From positions 1 through 5,449 of the forward strand of contig JAEYOL010000164.1 of assembly GCA_023411775.1 (NCBI GenBank): 5,449 nucleotides of DNA, in the 5' to 3' direction. The notes beneath the pieces are model-generated. The model did no database searches. It was not told the origin of the DNA and saw nothing but the letters and a program-made list of their open reading frames with translations. This stretch comes from Bacteroidota bacterium. GTDB lineage: Bacteria; Bacteroidota; Bacteroidia; Chitinophagales; Chitinophagaceae. A program made the translations under genes and the position numbers. Each line of letters begins with the position of its first letter. Positions within the stretch are counted from its first letter, which is position 1. Below, piece after piece: positions 1-5,449 of the stretch.

Positions 1-1985
1 CGGGACTGGCGGTTTACCAGGTTGAAAAAACGGGAACTGCAACCCGTATCGGCAAGTTGGGAACCTCTATGCAGGATATCAGGGAGGAACCCACTCCTCT
101 CCAGTCGCAGATCAAAAGATTTGTAAAAGGGATGGCACTGGTCGGTATCTTTTTTTTCGTGATGGTCTGGATCGTCAATTATGTTGACAGCCGTGATGTT
201 TTAAACAGCCTACTAAAGGGACTAACACTTGCCATGTCGGTATTGCCTGAAGAAATACCGGTTGCTTTCACCACTTTTATGGCACTGGGATCATGGAGGC
301 TGATGAAACAGGGCATTATTGTAAAACGAACCAGGACGGTCGAGACCCTGGGAAGCGCCACAGTCATTTGTTCTGACAAAACAGGTACCATCACAGAAAA
401 TAAAATGGTGTTACAGGCTGTATATGCATTTAGCAACCGCACATTATATCAGGCCGATAACTGGAATGAGGACGCAGCCAGGCAGGTGATCCGGATGTCG
501 ATGTGGGCCAGCGAACCCGTGCCCTTTGACCCGATGGAAAAAACCCTGCACCATGTATACGAGTCGACCATGGAGAAAGATGAACGCCGCAACTATTCCA
601 TGATCCACGAATACCCGCTCGATGGCAAGCCGCCGATGATGACGCATATTTTTAATGGTAACAACGGGGAGCGGATCATCGCTGCAAAGGGCGCTACCGA
701 GGCAATACTGTCGGTAAGCCGGCTCAGTGATGCCGAAAAAACCGAGATCAAAAAAGTGGAAGCCGGGCTTGCTGAAAAGGGATATCGCGTCCTGGGTGTA
801 GCCGGTTCCAATTTTCATGGAGATAATTTTCCGGTACAGCAGCAATCTTTGCCTTTTGAATTTGTAGGAATGGTAATTTTTTATGACCCACCAAAAGCCA
901 ATATCCAGGAGGTATTCAACCGGTTTTATGATGCAGGTATCGATGTAAAGGTTTTTACCGGCGATAATGAGATCACTACCATGGCCATCGCAAAGTTTGC
1001 CGGCATCCGCAACGCTTCATCAGCGATAAACGGTGAAGCATTGATGAAACTTGATGAGCCCACCATGATCAGGCAACTGCACGACAATGCCATTTTCACC
1101 CGCATGTTCCCCGAGGCCAAACTCGCCGCTGTGAATGCCCTGAAAAATGACAACCAGGTGGTCGCGATGATCGGCGACGGCGTTAATGACGGGCCTGCGT
1201 TAAAAGCAGCGCATATAGGTATAGCCATGGGGCAAAAAGGAACGGAGATCGCAAAGTCTGCCGCTGCGCTTATACTTGTGAATGACGACTTATCTAAAAT
1301 GGTTGAGGCGGTGGCTGCGGGCAGAAGGATCTATACCAATATCAAGAAAGCGGTACAATATATTATCTCCATACATATCCCGATCATCCTGACAGTCTCG
1401 CTTCCCCTGTTTTTGGGCTGGATCTACCCTGCCATCTTTACACCAGTACATGTCATTTTCCTCGAGTTGATCATGGGCCCTACCTGCTCGATCGTGTACG
1501 AAAACGAACCGATCGAAAAAAATGCCATGAAGGAACCACCGCGAAAAATGAGCAGCACTTTTTTATCATGGCGGGAAATGGGGATCAGCATCGTCCAGGG
1601 CTTGATAATTTCCGCCTGTCTACTGGGATTGTATCAATACATGGTGCAAAACGGTGCTGGCGAGGAACTGACCAGGACCATGGTATTCACCACGCTGATC
1701 TTTGCTAATATTTTCCTTTCGCTGGTAAACCGTTCTTTTTATTTTTCATTCATCGGTAGTTTAAGCAACAGGAATATCCTTCTTGGAGGTATTATTTTCA
1801 TTACGCTTATCCTGCTGGTGATTATGCTGTACCTTACGCCAGTGACATCCTTTTTCAAACTGGTTTCGCTTTCCTTTTCAGAATTGTTAATTTGCTTAGC
1901 CGTGTCCGCGGTTTCGGTATTCTGGTTTGAGATTTGGAAATGGAACAAAAGAATAAAGAAACCGGGAAAAGTTGCTCAACATTAA
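1..1985 (+). CDS. Cation-translocating P-type ATPase, P2-like (5' end outside the window)
   Basis: An inner-membrane pump that couples ATP hydrolysis to cation transport through a phospho-aspartate intermediate. The frame is open from base 3, so the TTG at 57 is not the real start. The actuator domain and first membrane helices lie upstream. Visible in order: the end of the actuator-to-TM3 linker (VEKTGTATRIGKLG), TM3 (about 126-180), TM4 with PEEIP (246-260), the phosphorylation motif DKTGTIT with Asp at 375-377, the nucleotide-binding KGA (687-695), TGDN (957-968), the hinge GDGVNDGP (1173-1196), then six C-terminal helices (about 1350-1965), which is P2 topology. Aligned by eye with SERCA, the TM4 glutamate is kept, but the TM5 ligand positions read His (1374-1376) and Ile, and TM6 reads ELIMGPT, with Glu for Asn796 and Gly for Asp800. 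Classical Ca2+ specificity is therefore doubtful; the ion is unknown. The gene ends 11 bases before the EthD-like gene. The family call is certain, the substrate is not. Confidence 0.95.
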   Translation, partial: GLAVYQVEKTGTATRIGKLGTSMQDIREEPTPLQSQIKRFVKGMALVGIFFFVMVWIVNYVDSRDVLNSLLKGLTLAMSVLPEEIPVAFTTFMALGSWRLMKQGIIVKRTRTVETLGSATVICSDKTGTITENKMVLQAVYAFSNRTLYQADNWNEDAARQVIRMSMWASEPVPFDPMEKTLHHVYESTMEKDERRNYSMIHEYPLDGKPPMMTHIFNGNNGERIIAAKGATEAILSVSRLSDAEKTEIKKVEAGLAEKGYRVLGVAGSNFHGDNFPVQQQSLPFEFVGMVIFYDPPKANIQEVFNRFYDAGIDVKVFTGDNEITTMAIAKFAGIRNASSAINGEALMKLDEPTMIRQLHDNAIFTRMFPEAKLAAVNALKNDNQVVAMIGDGVNDGPALKAAHIGIAMGQKGTEIAKSAAALILVNDDLSKMVEAVAAGRRIYTNIKKAVQYIISIHIPIILTVSLPLFLGWIYPAIFTPVHVIFLELIMGPTCSIVYENEPIEKNAMKEPPRKMSSTFLSWREMGISIVQGLIISACLLGLYQYMVQNGAGEELTRTMVFTTLIFANIFLSLVNRSFYFSFIGSLSNRNILLGGIIFITLILLVIMLYLTPVTSFFKLVSLSFSELLICLAVSAVSVFWFEIWKWNKRIKKPGKVAQH

Positions 1986-1996
1986 CCTAAATATAT

Positions 1997-2419
1997 ATGA
2001 TAGCAAGATTTTTTCTCTTCATTGCAATTTTCGCTGTATTCGGATTTACAGGTCTTAAAACCAGTCAATCTAAACTAATATCTCAGGCGGAACCCGGGAA
2101 GTTCCGGGTGGCAATACTATATCCGAATGGTGATGGTAAAACATTTGATATGGACTACTATGAAAAAAAACATATGCCAATGGTCGCCTCGTTTTTGGGC
2201 GACAACTTAAAATCGTATGAGATTGATTTGGGAATATCTGGCAGAACCGCCAATGATAAACCAGCTTTTGTGGCAATAGGTTATTTTAATATTGAAGATG
2301 TGACGAGATATAACGAAGCCATTGCAAAAAACAGGGACGCAATTATCAATGATTTTAAAAACTATACCAATATTCAACCGGTGGTACAGATCAATGAAGT
2401 AAAATTGAGGCACAGATAA
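1997..2419 (+). CDS. Exported EthD-domain protein (dimeric alpha/beta barrel)
   Basis: A 140-residue protein. Residues 1-20 form a hydrophobic signal-like segment (MIARFFLFIAIFAVFGFTGL) without a lipobox cysteine, so it is probably secreted to the periplasm or membrane-anchored. Residues 36-137 resemble the EthD family: strand VAILYPNG, then the family's typical YYEKKHMP (Tyr54, Tyr55, His59, Met60, Pro61), a Phe-Val-Ala-Ile-Gly-Tyr-Phe strand at 91-97 and a closing strand near 128-137. EthD proteins are ferredoxin-like alpha/beta barrel dimers of about 100 residues. Some act in degradation pathways or as small oxygenase- or cyclase-like enzymes, but most have no assigned reaction, and I assign none here. 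The ATG lies 11 bases after the ATPase stop in A/T-rich sequence with no Shine-Dalgarno motif and no obvious promoter, so cotranscription with the ATPase is likely. The extra N-terminal export segment is unusual for the family. Confidence 0.85.
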   Translation: MIARFFLFIAIFAVFGFTGLKTSQSKLISQAEPGKFRVAILYPNGDGKTFDMDYYEKKHMPMVASFLGDNLKSYEIDLGISGRTANDKPAFVAIGYFNIEDVTRYNEAIAKNRDAIINDFKNYTNIQPVVQINEVKLRHR

Positions 2420-2441
2420 GTATTAGCGATTATTGCTCTCA

Positions 2442-3317
2442 TTAATAAATCGTCAGTCTCCAGGTTCGCTCAAACTGGTCGGTTGAATCCAGCGCAATGA
2501 TCCCCTCTTTCTCAGTCAATTGCTGGCTGGCATGTTCGCTGTCGGCAATTCCGCACCAGGGCTCGATACAAACAAAGTCTGCGCCTTTTGCTGCCCATAT
2601 TCCCAGGTAAGGGAATCCTGTAAAGTCGAATTCAAAAAGTTCACCTGCTTTGTCACATACCAGTTTCACTTTGTCTGAACGCAGGTCCTTAAATACTACA
2701 GCGTCTTTATAAAAAAGTTGTTTACCGAGGCGAAGCTGTTGCGTGTTTTCCATCAATGGTGTTGGATTGCTTCCGATCAACCCATCGGTGGTGATCTGCC
2801 AGCGACCTGCATTTTCTACTTTGTTGAACTCAAGGTAATAATCTGTATATGCCGTTCCTGTTAGCAGCGGTAGTTTGAACGCGGGGTGACCCCCCACAGA
2901 AAAATAAAGTTTCTGGTTTATCTCACCCTTGTTGACGATACGATAGGTAACCAGCAGTTGATTGTCCTGGAGAGTGTAAATGATATCGAATTTGAATTGA
3001 AAGGGATAGTTTTCGAGTATCGCATCATTTCTTACCAGGGTAAAACTGATAGATGAACCGGATTGGTCAGTTACCTTGAAATCCGAATCCCGCGCGAAAC
3101 CATGCCGTGGCAGTTGGTATGCCTTACCTTCATAATAATAGGTATTATCCTTTAATGAGCCTACAATCGGGAATAATACCGGGGAACGCTTACCCCAGAA
3201 AGCCGGATCACCTTCCCACATGTATTCTAGGAAAAGTTTTTTATTGAAGATGCTTTGCAGCTCCGCTCCTTTTGCCAGTATGTCGATTTTTAAAAACTCG
3301 TTTTCGATAGTGAACAT
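2442..3317 (-). CDS. Aldose 1-epimerase family protein (LacX-like galactose mutarotase)
   Basis: A 291-residue cytosolic protein (no signal peptide or membrane segment) of the galactose mutarotase-like beta-sandwich fold, which interconverts alpha and beta anomers of aldoses. Motifs seen: RSPVLFPIVG (residues 44-53), RHGFARD with His72 (71-77), GGHPAF with His144 (142-147), FYKDAVVF with Asp205, and CIEPWCGIADS with Glu252. The His/His/Asp/Glu set fits the substrate-binding and catalytic residues of galactose mutarotases (general base Glu, general acid His); which Asp is equivalent is inferred. Length and motif wording match the short LacX/YeaD-like branch rather than classical GalM, so the sugar substrate is open and could be a hexose phosphate. 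The gene is transcribed alone, converges on the EthD gene with 22 bases between stops, and shows no clear terminator there. A predicted promoter lies about 35 bases upstream of its ATG. Confidence 0.92.
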   Translation of the reverse strand: MFTIENEFLKIDILAKGAELQSIFNKKLFLEYMWEGDPAFWGKRSPVLFPIVGSLKDNTYYYEGKAYQLPRHGFARDSDFKVTDQSGSSISFTLVRNDAILENYPFQFKFDIIYTLQDNQLLVTYRIVNKGEINQKLYFSVGGHPAFKLPLLTGTAYTDYYLEFNKVENAGRWQITTDGLIGSNPTPLMENTQQLRLGKQLFYKDAVVFKDLRSDKVKLVCDKAGELFEFDFTGFPYLGIWAAKGADFVCIEPWCGIADSEHASQQLTEKEGIIALDSTDQFERTWRLTIY

Positions 3318-3356
3318 GAGGTTGTGTTTTATGGTTAAACAGTGTCCCGGGTTTTA

Positions 3357-3364
3357 CAAAACTA
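3357..3364 (-). promoter_or_regulatory. Predicted Bacteroidota promoter (-7 box) of the aldose epimerase gene
   Basis: On the minus strand this reads TAGTTTTG, an exact match to the Bacteroidota sigma-ABfr -7 consensus TAnnTTTG. A TTG at plus-strand 3381-3383, 16 bases upstream, is a possible but closely spaced -33 element. The start codon lies at 3315-3317, giving an inferred leader of about 35 bases. The motif is short, so chance occurrence in A/T-rich sequence is possible. Confidence 0.45.
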
Positions 3365-3445
3365 TTCATATTCAACTAAACAATTCGGCAGACCAAAAGT
3401 CTTGCAATCAATCCGTGTAATCTGTGGCCAATTCCTATCTTTTAA

Positions 3446-3480
3446 GGACACGAAGCTCACAAAGGAAACACGAAGTTCAC
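3446..3480. repeat. Two ACACGAAGYTCAC repeats within the nonamer array
   Basis: The 13-base core ACACGAAGYTCAC occurs at 3448-3460 and 3468-3480, a 20-base period. Its ACACGAA is the reverse complement of the TTCGTGT in the nonamers at 3586 and 3595, so this patch is a related repeat in the opposite orientation, inserted between the first nonamer pair (3411-3430) and the main array. Confidence 0.8.
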
Positions 3481-3618
3481 GGCGAACGAATCCGTGGTCA
3501 TCCGTGTAATCCGTGGCCAAAATCAATCTGTAGCCCCATTCGCTTGATTCGTGCAATTCGTGGCCAAAATCAAATCCGTGGCCCCATTCGTGTTATTCGT
3601 GTTATTCGTGGCTAATCC

Positions 3619-3633
3619 CCTGCCGCAGGCAGT
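3619..3633. repeat. Small GC-rich hairpin, copy 1 (CCTGCC-GCA-GGCAGT)
   Basis: Arms CCTGCC (3619-3624) and GGCAGT (3628-3633) pair at five of six positions around a GCA loop. It separates the nonamer cluster ending at 3614 from the one starting at 3635. No T-run follows, so it is not an obvious intrinsic terminator. Confidence 0.65.
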
Positions 3634-3682
3634 TATCCGTTTAATCTGTGTAATCCGTGGCCAAAATAAATCCGTGGCTTTC

Positions 3683-3697
3683 CCTGCCGTAGGCAGG
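3683..3697. repeat. Small GC-rich hairpin, copy 2 (CCTGCC-GTA-GGCAGG)
   Basis: A perfect six-base inverted repeat with a GTA loop, the same element as at 3619-3633 apart from two base differences. It marks the downstream end of the nonamer array and lies just upstream of the region where the -33 element of the TerC promoter would fall. There is no T-run after it on either strand. Confidence 0.7.
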
Positions 3698-3720
3698 CCT
3701 CCAGTATGGGCATTATAATA

Positions 3721-3728
3721 TAGATTTG
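3721..3728 (+). promoter_or_regulatory. Predicted Bacteroidota promoter (-7 box) of the TerC-MpaB operon
   Basis: TAGATTTG matches the Bacteroidota -7 consensus TAnnTTTG exactly and lies 20 bases before the ATG at 3749, which would give a leader of roughly 15 bases. No TTTG is visible at the expected -33 distance, where the sequence is the edge of the CCTGCC hairpin, so either the -33 is weak or the site needs an activator (inference). Confidence 0.5.
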
Positions 3729-3748
3729 CACAAAATCATTCCCCCAAT

Positions 3749-4528
3749 ATGCATTTCCCTGATTTTGGAGACCCTTCAGTATGGCTCAGCCTGTTGACCC
3801 TTACTTTTCTTGAAATAGTACTGGGTGTCGACAATATAATTTTCATCTCGATCATTTCCGATAAACTGGAGGCTTCAAAACAGCGGAGAGCGAGGAATAT
3901 CGGTCTGATCCTGGCCATGGTCTTCAGGGTTGGCCTGCTACTCACTATCACCTGGATCATGCGGCTGCAGGACCCGCTGTTCACCATACCGTTTATAGAA
4001 CATGACGGTCAGCCGATCGATATTAGCTGGAAGGACCTGATACTGATGGCGGGCGGTGTTTTCCTGATATTTAAAAGTACCCTGGAGATACACCACAAGC
4101 TGGAAAAGCCCTCAGATGATGCGCAAGTAAAACCCAAACACGCTTCGTTGAGTTCGGTGATCCTGCAAATCGTACTGATCGACGCGGTATTTTCCTTCGA
4201 CTCCATACTTACTGCAATTGGCCTGGTGGATGAAGTCACGATCATGATCATCGCGGTGATCATTTCCATCGTGATCATGATGATCTTTGCCGGCGCTATC
4301 AGCAAGTTTATCAACAAACACCCGACTTTGCAGATGTTGGCCCTTTCATTCCTGATCGCGATCGGTATAATGCTGGTGGCGGAAGGATTTCATCAGAAGA
4401 TCGATAAAAGCTATATCTACACCATGATCGCTTTTTCACTTGTGGTGGAATTGCTCAATATGCGGCTCAGAAGAAATCGCGAGTCGATCGAACTCAAACA
4501 CGGCAGCAGGCCTCCCGATAAAAAATGA
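3749..4528 (+). CDS. TerC family integral membrane protein
   Basis: A 259-residue polytopic inner-membrane protein of the TerC family (normal length), with about seven hydrophobic helices. The two diagnostic acidic motifs are present: LEIVLGVDN in the first helix (Glu22, Asp28, Asn29) and IDAVFSFDS (Asp145, Asp151), followed by LVAEGFH (Glu212) in a late helix. The family is named after tellurite resistance, but characterised members such as E. coli Alx and Bacillus YkoY/YceF act in manganese efflux or in supplying Mn2+ to exported enzymes; a divalent-metal role is the best inference here, and no tellurite gene cluster is present. A charged loop at about 112-132 separates the two halves, and the tail (about 240-259) is basic. 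The ATG at 3749 is the only plausible start, immediately after a promoter-like motif. It is the first gene of a probable operon with the MpaB-like gene, 29 bases downstream. Confidence 0.95.
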   Translation: MHFPDFGDPSVWLSLLTLTFLEIVLGVDNIIFISIISDKLEASKQRRARNIGLILAMVFRVGLLLTITWIMRLQDPLFTIPFIEHDGQPIDISWKDLILMAGGVFLIFKSTLEIHHKLEKPSDDAQVKPKHASLSSVILQIVLIDAVFSFDSILTAIGLVDEVTIMIIAVIISIVIMMIFAGAISKFINKHPTLQMLALSFLIAIGIMLVAEGFHQKIDKSYIYTMIAFSLVVELLNMRLRRNRESIELKHGSRPPDKK

Positions 4529-4557
4529 GCGGAAGCGGCCTGGGTTAAAGAATAACT

Positions 4558-5319
4558 ATGGAATATTTTGTCGACAGGCAGTCCATCGTGCGAAAGATCT
4601 GGGGCAAGAGCGATACCATATTGTTTGTGTTTGCTGGTGCATCCGCGGAATTTGCCCTTAATAAAGCTGTGGACTGGTTATATTTTACCGGTCGCCTGCC
4701 CGCTGACCCTTTGGGACGATTGTTTTCAACCGTCATGTATGCGAGGGATATCGTTTTTTCAGAAAAAGAAAAAGCGGAAAAAACGATTGACAAGATCACA
4801 TCGATACATAGAGCCATAGAGACCGCACGTGGTGACCAGATCCCCGACTGGGCCTACCGCGATGTATTGTTTATGCTCATTCATTACTCGCTGGCAGCTT
4901 ATGAGCTGTTGGAAAGAAAACTGGACGACAAGGAAAAAGAAGATCTCTACGATGTTTTTTATCGTATGGGCATTAGGATGGGGTTAAAAGATCTGTCGCC
5001 ACATTTCGATCAGTGGCTTACACAACGCGATGAACACCTGCACAGCAACCTGGAAAATAGTCACTATACCATCGACCTATTCAAACAATATAAGAAACAC
5101 CTTGGCACTACACGGTTTTTTATATTGAAGGAATCGCAAAAGCTGGTTGTGCCGCGGCACGTGAACGAATTGCTGGGGCTTGGTAAAGTCAAATGGATCG
5201 CGCCGGTGCTGTTTACTTATAAATTAAGCCGGAAGGTCAAACTTGATGGATTCATCAAAAGCCTGATCCTTCCGGCTGCGTATAAAAAACAGATCAGAGA
5301 GCTGGATGTAACAGAGTGA
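4558..5319 (+). CDS. MpaB-type oxygenase domain protein (DUF2236)
   Basis: A 253-residue, largely helical protein without signal peptide or clear membrane helix. It resembles the MpaB/rubber-oxygenase catalytic domain family (DUF2236): an N-terminal WGKSDTILFVFAGASAEFAL segment (15-34), LPADPLGRLFSTVMYARDIVF (47-67), then SIHRAIE (His84), AYRDVLFMLIHYSL (99-112, His109) and YDVFYRMGIRMGL (131-143). In this family the conserved histidines, here His84 and His109 as candidates, are expected to contribute to a heme or metal centre; known relatives include fungal MpaB in mycophenolic acid biosynthesis and the bacterial latex-clearing protein, but most bacterial members have no known substrate. The frame starts at ATG 4558 after an A-rich stretch without a Shine-Dalgarno motif. 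With 29 bases to the TerC stop and no promoter motif between, cotranscription is likely. No obvious terminator hairpin follows the stop. Confidence 0.82.
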   Translation: MEYFVDRQSIVRKIWGKSDTILFVFAGASAEFALNKAVDWLYFTGRLPADPLGRLFSTVMYARDIVFSEKEKAEKTIDKITSIHRAIETARGDQIPDWAYRDVLFMLIHYSLAAYELLERKLDDKEKEDLYDVFYRMGIRMGLKDLSPHFDQWLTQRDEHLHSNLENSHYTIDLFKQYKKHLGTTRFFILKESQKLVVPRHVNELLGLGKVKWIAPVLFTYKLSRKVKLDGFIKSLILPAAYKKQIRELDVTE

Positions 5320-5363
5320 TTCCTTTATCTTGTCCTGTTCTCCGTAGCAGATATTTTTGGAAC

Positions 5364-5394
5364 ACATAGGGACATAGTGACATAGTCAACATAG
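5364..5394 (+). repeat. Short tandem repeat of ACATAG units
   Basis: ACATAG (the first copy preceded by AC) occurs at 5364, 5372, 5380 and 5389, with spacings of 8, 8 and 9 bases, forming a compact degenerate tandem array in the non-coding sequence after the MpaB-like gene. It is unrelated in sequence to the nonamer array but similar in style. The rest of 5320-5449 shows no gene, promoter match or terminator that I can support. Confidence 0.7.
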
Positions 5395-5449
5395 TAGACT
5401 ACAAGGGTATATTTCTATTCCCTACATCTGCTTCTTCAATTGAAACCTG

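Larger units (their letters stand above)
3411..3680 (+). repeat. Degenerate nonamer repeat array (ATYCGTGTA ... ATYCGTGGCC)
   Basis: I count 16 recognisable copies of a 9-base unit, all in the same orientation, starting at 3411, 3420, 3490, 3500, 3509, 3526, 3547, 3556, 3574, 3586, 3595, 3604, 3635, 3644, 3653 and 3670. Each cluster has one or two ATYCGTGTA units and closes with ATYCGTGGCC, commonly followed by AAAATmAA and then a single ATCYGTGGC. This composite recurs at 3500, 3547 and 3635/3644, with 26-27 bases from the paired unit to the trailing unit. The Y position switches between C and T cluster by cluster (all T at 3547-3556 and 3586-3604). Translated, the unit gives Ile-Arg-Val and Ile-Arg-Gly on the plus strand and a Thr-Asp-Tyr-like pattern on the minus strand; neither looks like a gene. 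Similar intergenic sequence is, from memory, scattered through many bacterial genomes; its function is unknown. The remainder of 3318-3748 holds the two promoters and no gene. Confidence 0.9.

Noticed and set aside
57..59. TTG as the start codon of the ATPase gene
   Set aside because: The frame is open back to the window edge, and the upstream codons continue recognisable ATPase sequence (VEKTGTATRIGK), so the gene is simply cut by the window.
444..845. Minus-strand open frame of 133 codons inside the ATPase gene
   Set aside because: It lies entirely antisense to conserved ATPase coding sequence and has no recognisable domain; it is a shadow frame.
2420..2441. Possible bidirectional terminator between the convergent EthD and aldose epimerase genes
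   Set aside because: The 22-base gap has only a three-base AGC/GCT pairing and no GC-rich stem with a T-run, so no intrinsic terminator can be supported.
3362..3556. Open frame of 64 codons, minus strand, with ATDYTDD and VSFVSFVS
   Set aside because: It is the antisense reading of the same repeats, and such repeat translations are frequent spurious annotations. It also overlaps the predicted aldose epimerase promoter.
3424..3615. Open frame of 63 codons, plus strand, rich in Ile-Arg-Val/Ile-Arg-Gly
   Set aside because: It is the 9-base repeat read in frame; the period is a multiple of three, so it stays open. It has no credible start context or domain, and the later clusters break the frame.
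3683..3697. Perfect CCTGCC/GGCAGG hairpin as a transcription terminator
   Set aside because: There is no T-run on either side, and it lies upstream of the TerC promoter with no gene reading into it on the plus strand.
4240..4285. Five GATC sites in 46 bases and a 10-base inverted repeat (4241-4250 with 4272-4281)
   Set aside because: It lies inside a TerC membrane helix coded by runs of ATC, ATG and GTG codons for Ile, Met and Val, which is enough to explain both the GATC density and the palindrome.

Overview
The window looks like a piece of a Bacteroidota chromosome, most likely from the Chitinophagaceae/Sphingobacteriia side (inference). The reasons are moderate GC, gene starts preceded by A/T-rich sequence rather than Shine-Dalgarno motifs, two exact matches to the Bacteroidota -7 promoter motif TAnnTTTG at sensible distances from start codons, and the kinds of protein encoded. 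Five protein-coding genes are supported; the first is cut by the left edge. There are no RNA genes, insertion sequences or CRISPR arrays.

Layout: (1) bases 1-1985, + strand, hold the C-terminal three quarters or so of a P2-like cation-transporting P-type ATPase. (2) 1997-2419, +, is a small exported EthD-domain protein 11 bases downstream, probably in the same transcript. (3) 2442-3317, -, is an aldose 1-epimerase (LacX-like galactose mutarotase) converging on the EthD gene with a 22-base gap. (4) 3318-3748 is a divergent intergenic region of 431 bases. It is mostly a degenerate array of a 9-base direct repeat (ATYCGTGTA, closing with ATYCGTGGCC), plus an inverted patch of related ACACGAAG repeats and two copies of a small CCTGCC/GGCAGG hairpin, with a predicted promoter at each end. 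(5) 3749-4528, +, is a TerC-family membrane protein, followed after 29 bases by (6) 4558-5319, +, an MpaB-type (DUF2236) oxygenase-like protein. (7) 5320-5449 is non-coding at the right edge and carries a second, unrelated short tandem repeat (ACATAG units).

Function: two integral membrane proteins likely connected with metal ions (the ATPase and the TerC protein) sit in separate transcription units. The TerC protein and the MpaB-like protein form a probable two-gene operon. No established multi-gene pathway is evident. The genes are ordinary; the unusual material is the structured intergenic repeat block between the two divergent promoters. I found no convincing evidence of a new defence, mobile or regulatory system.
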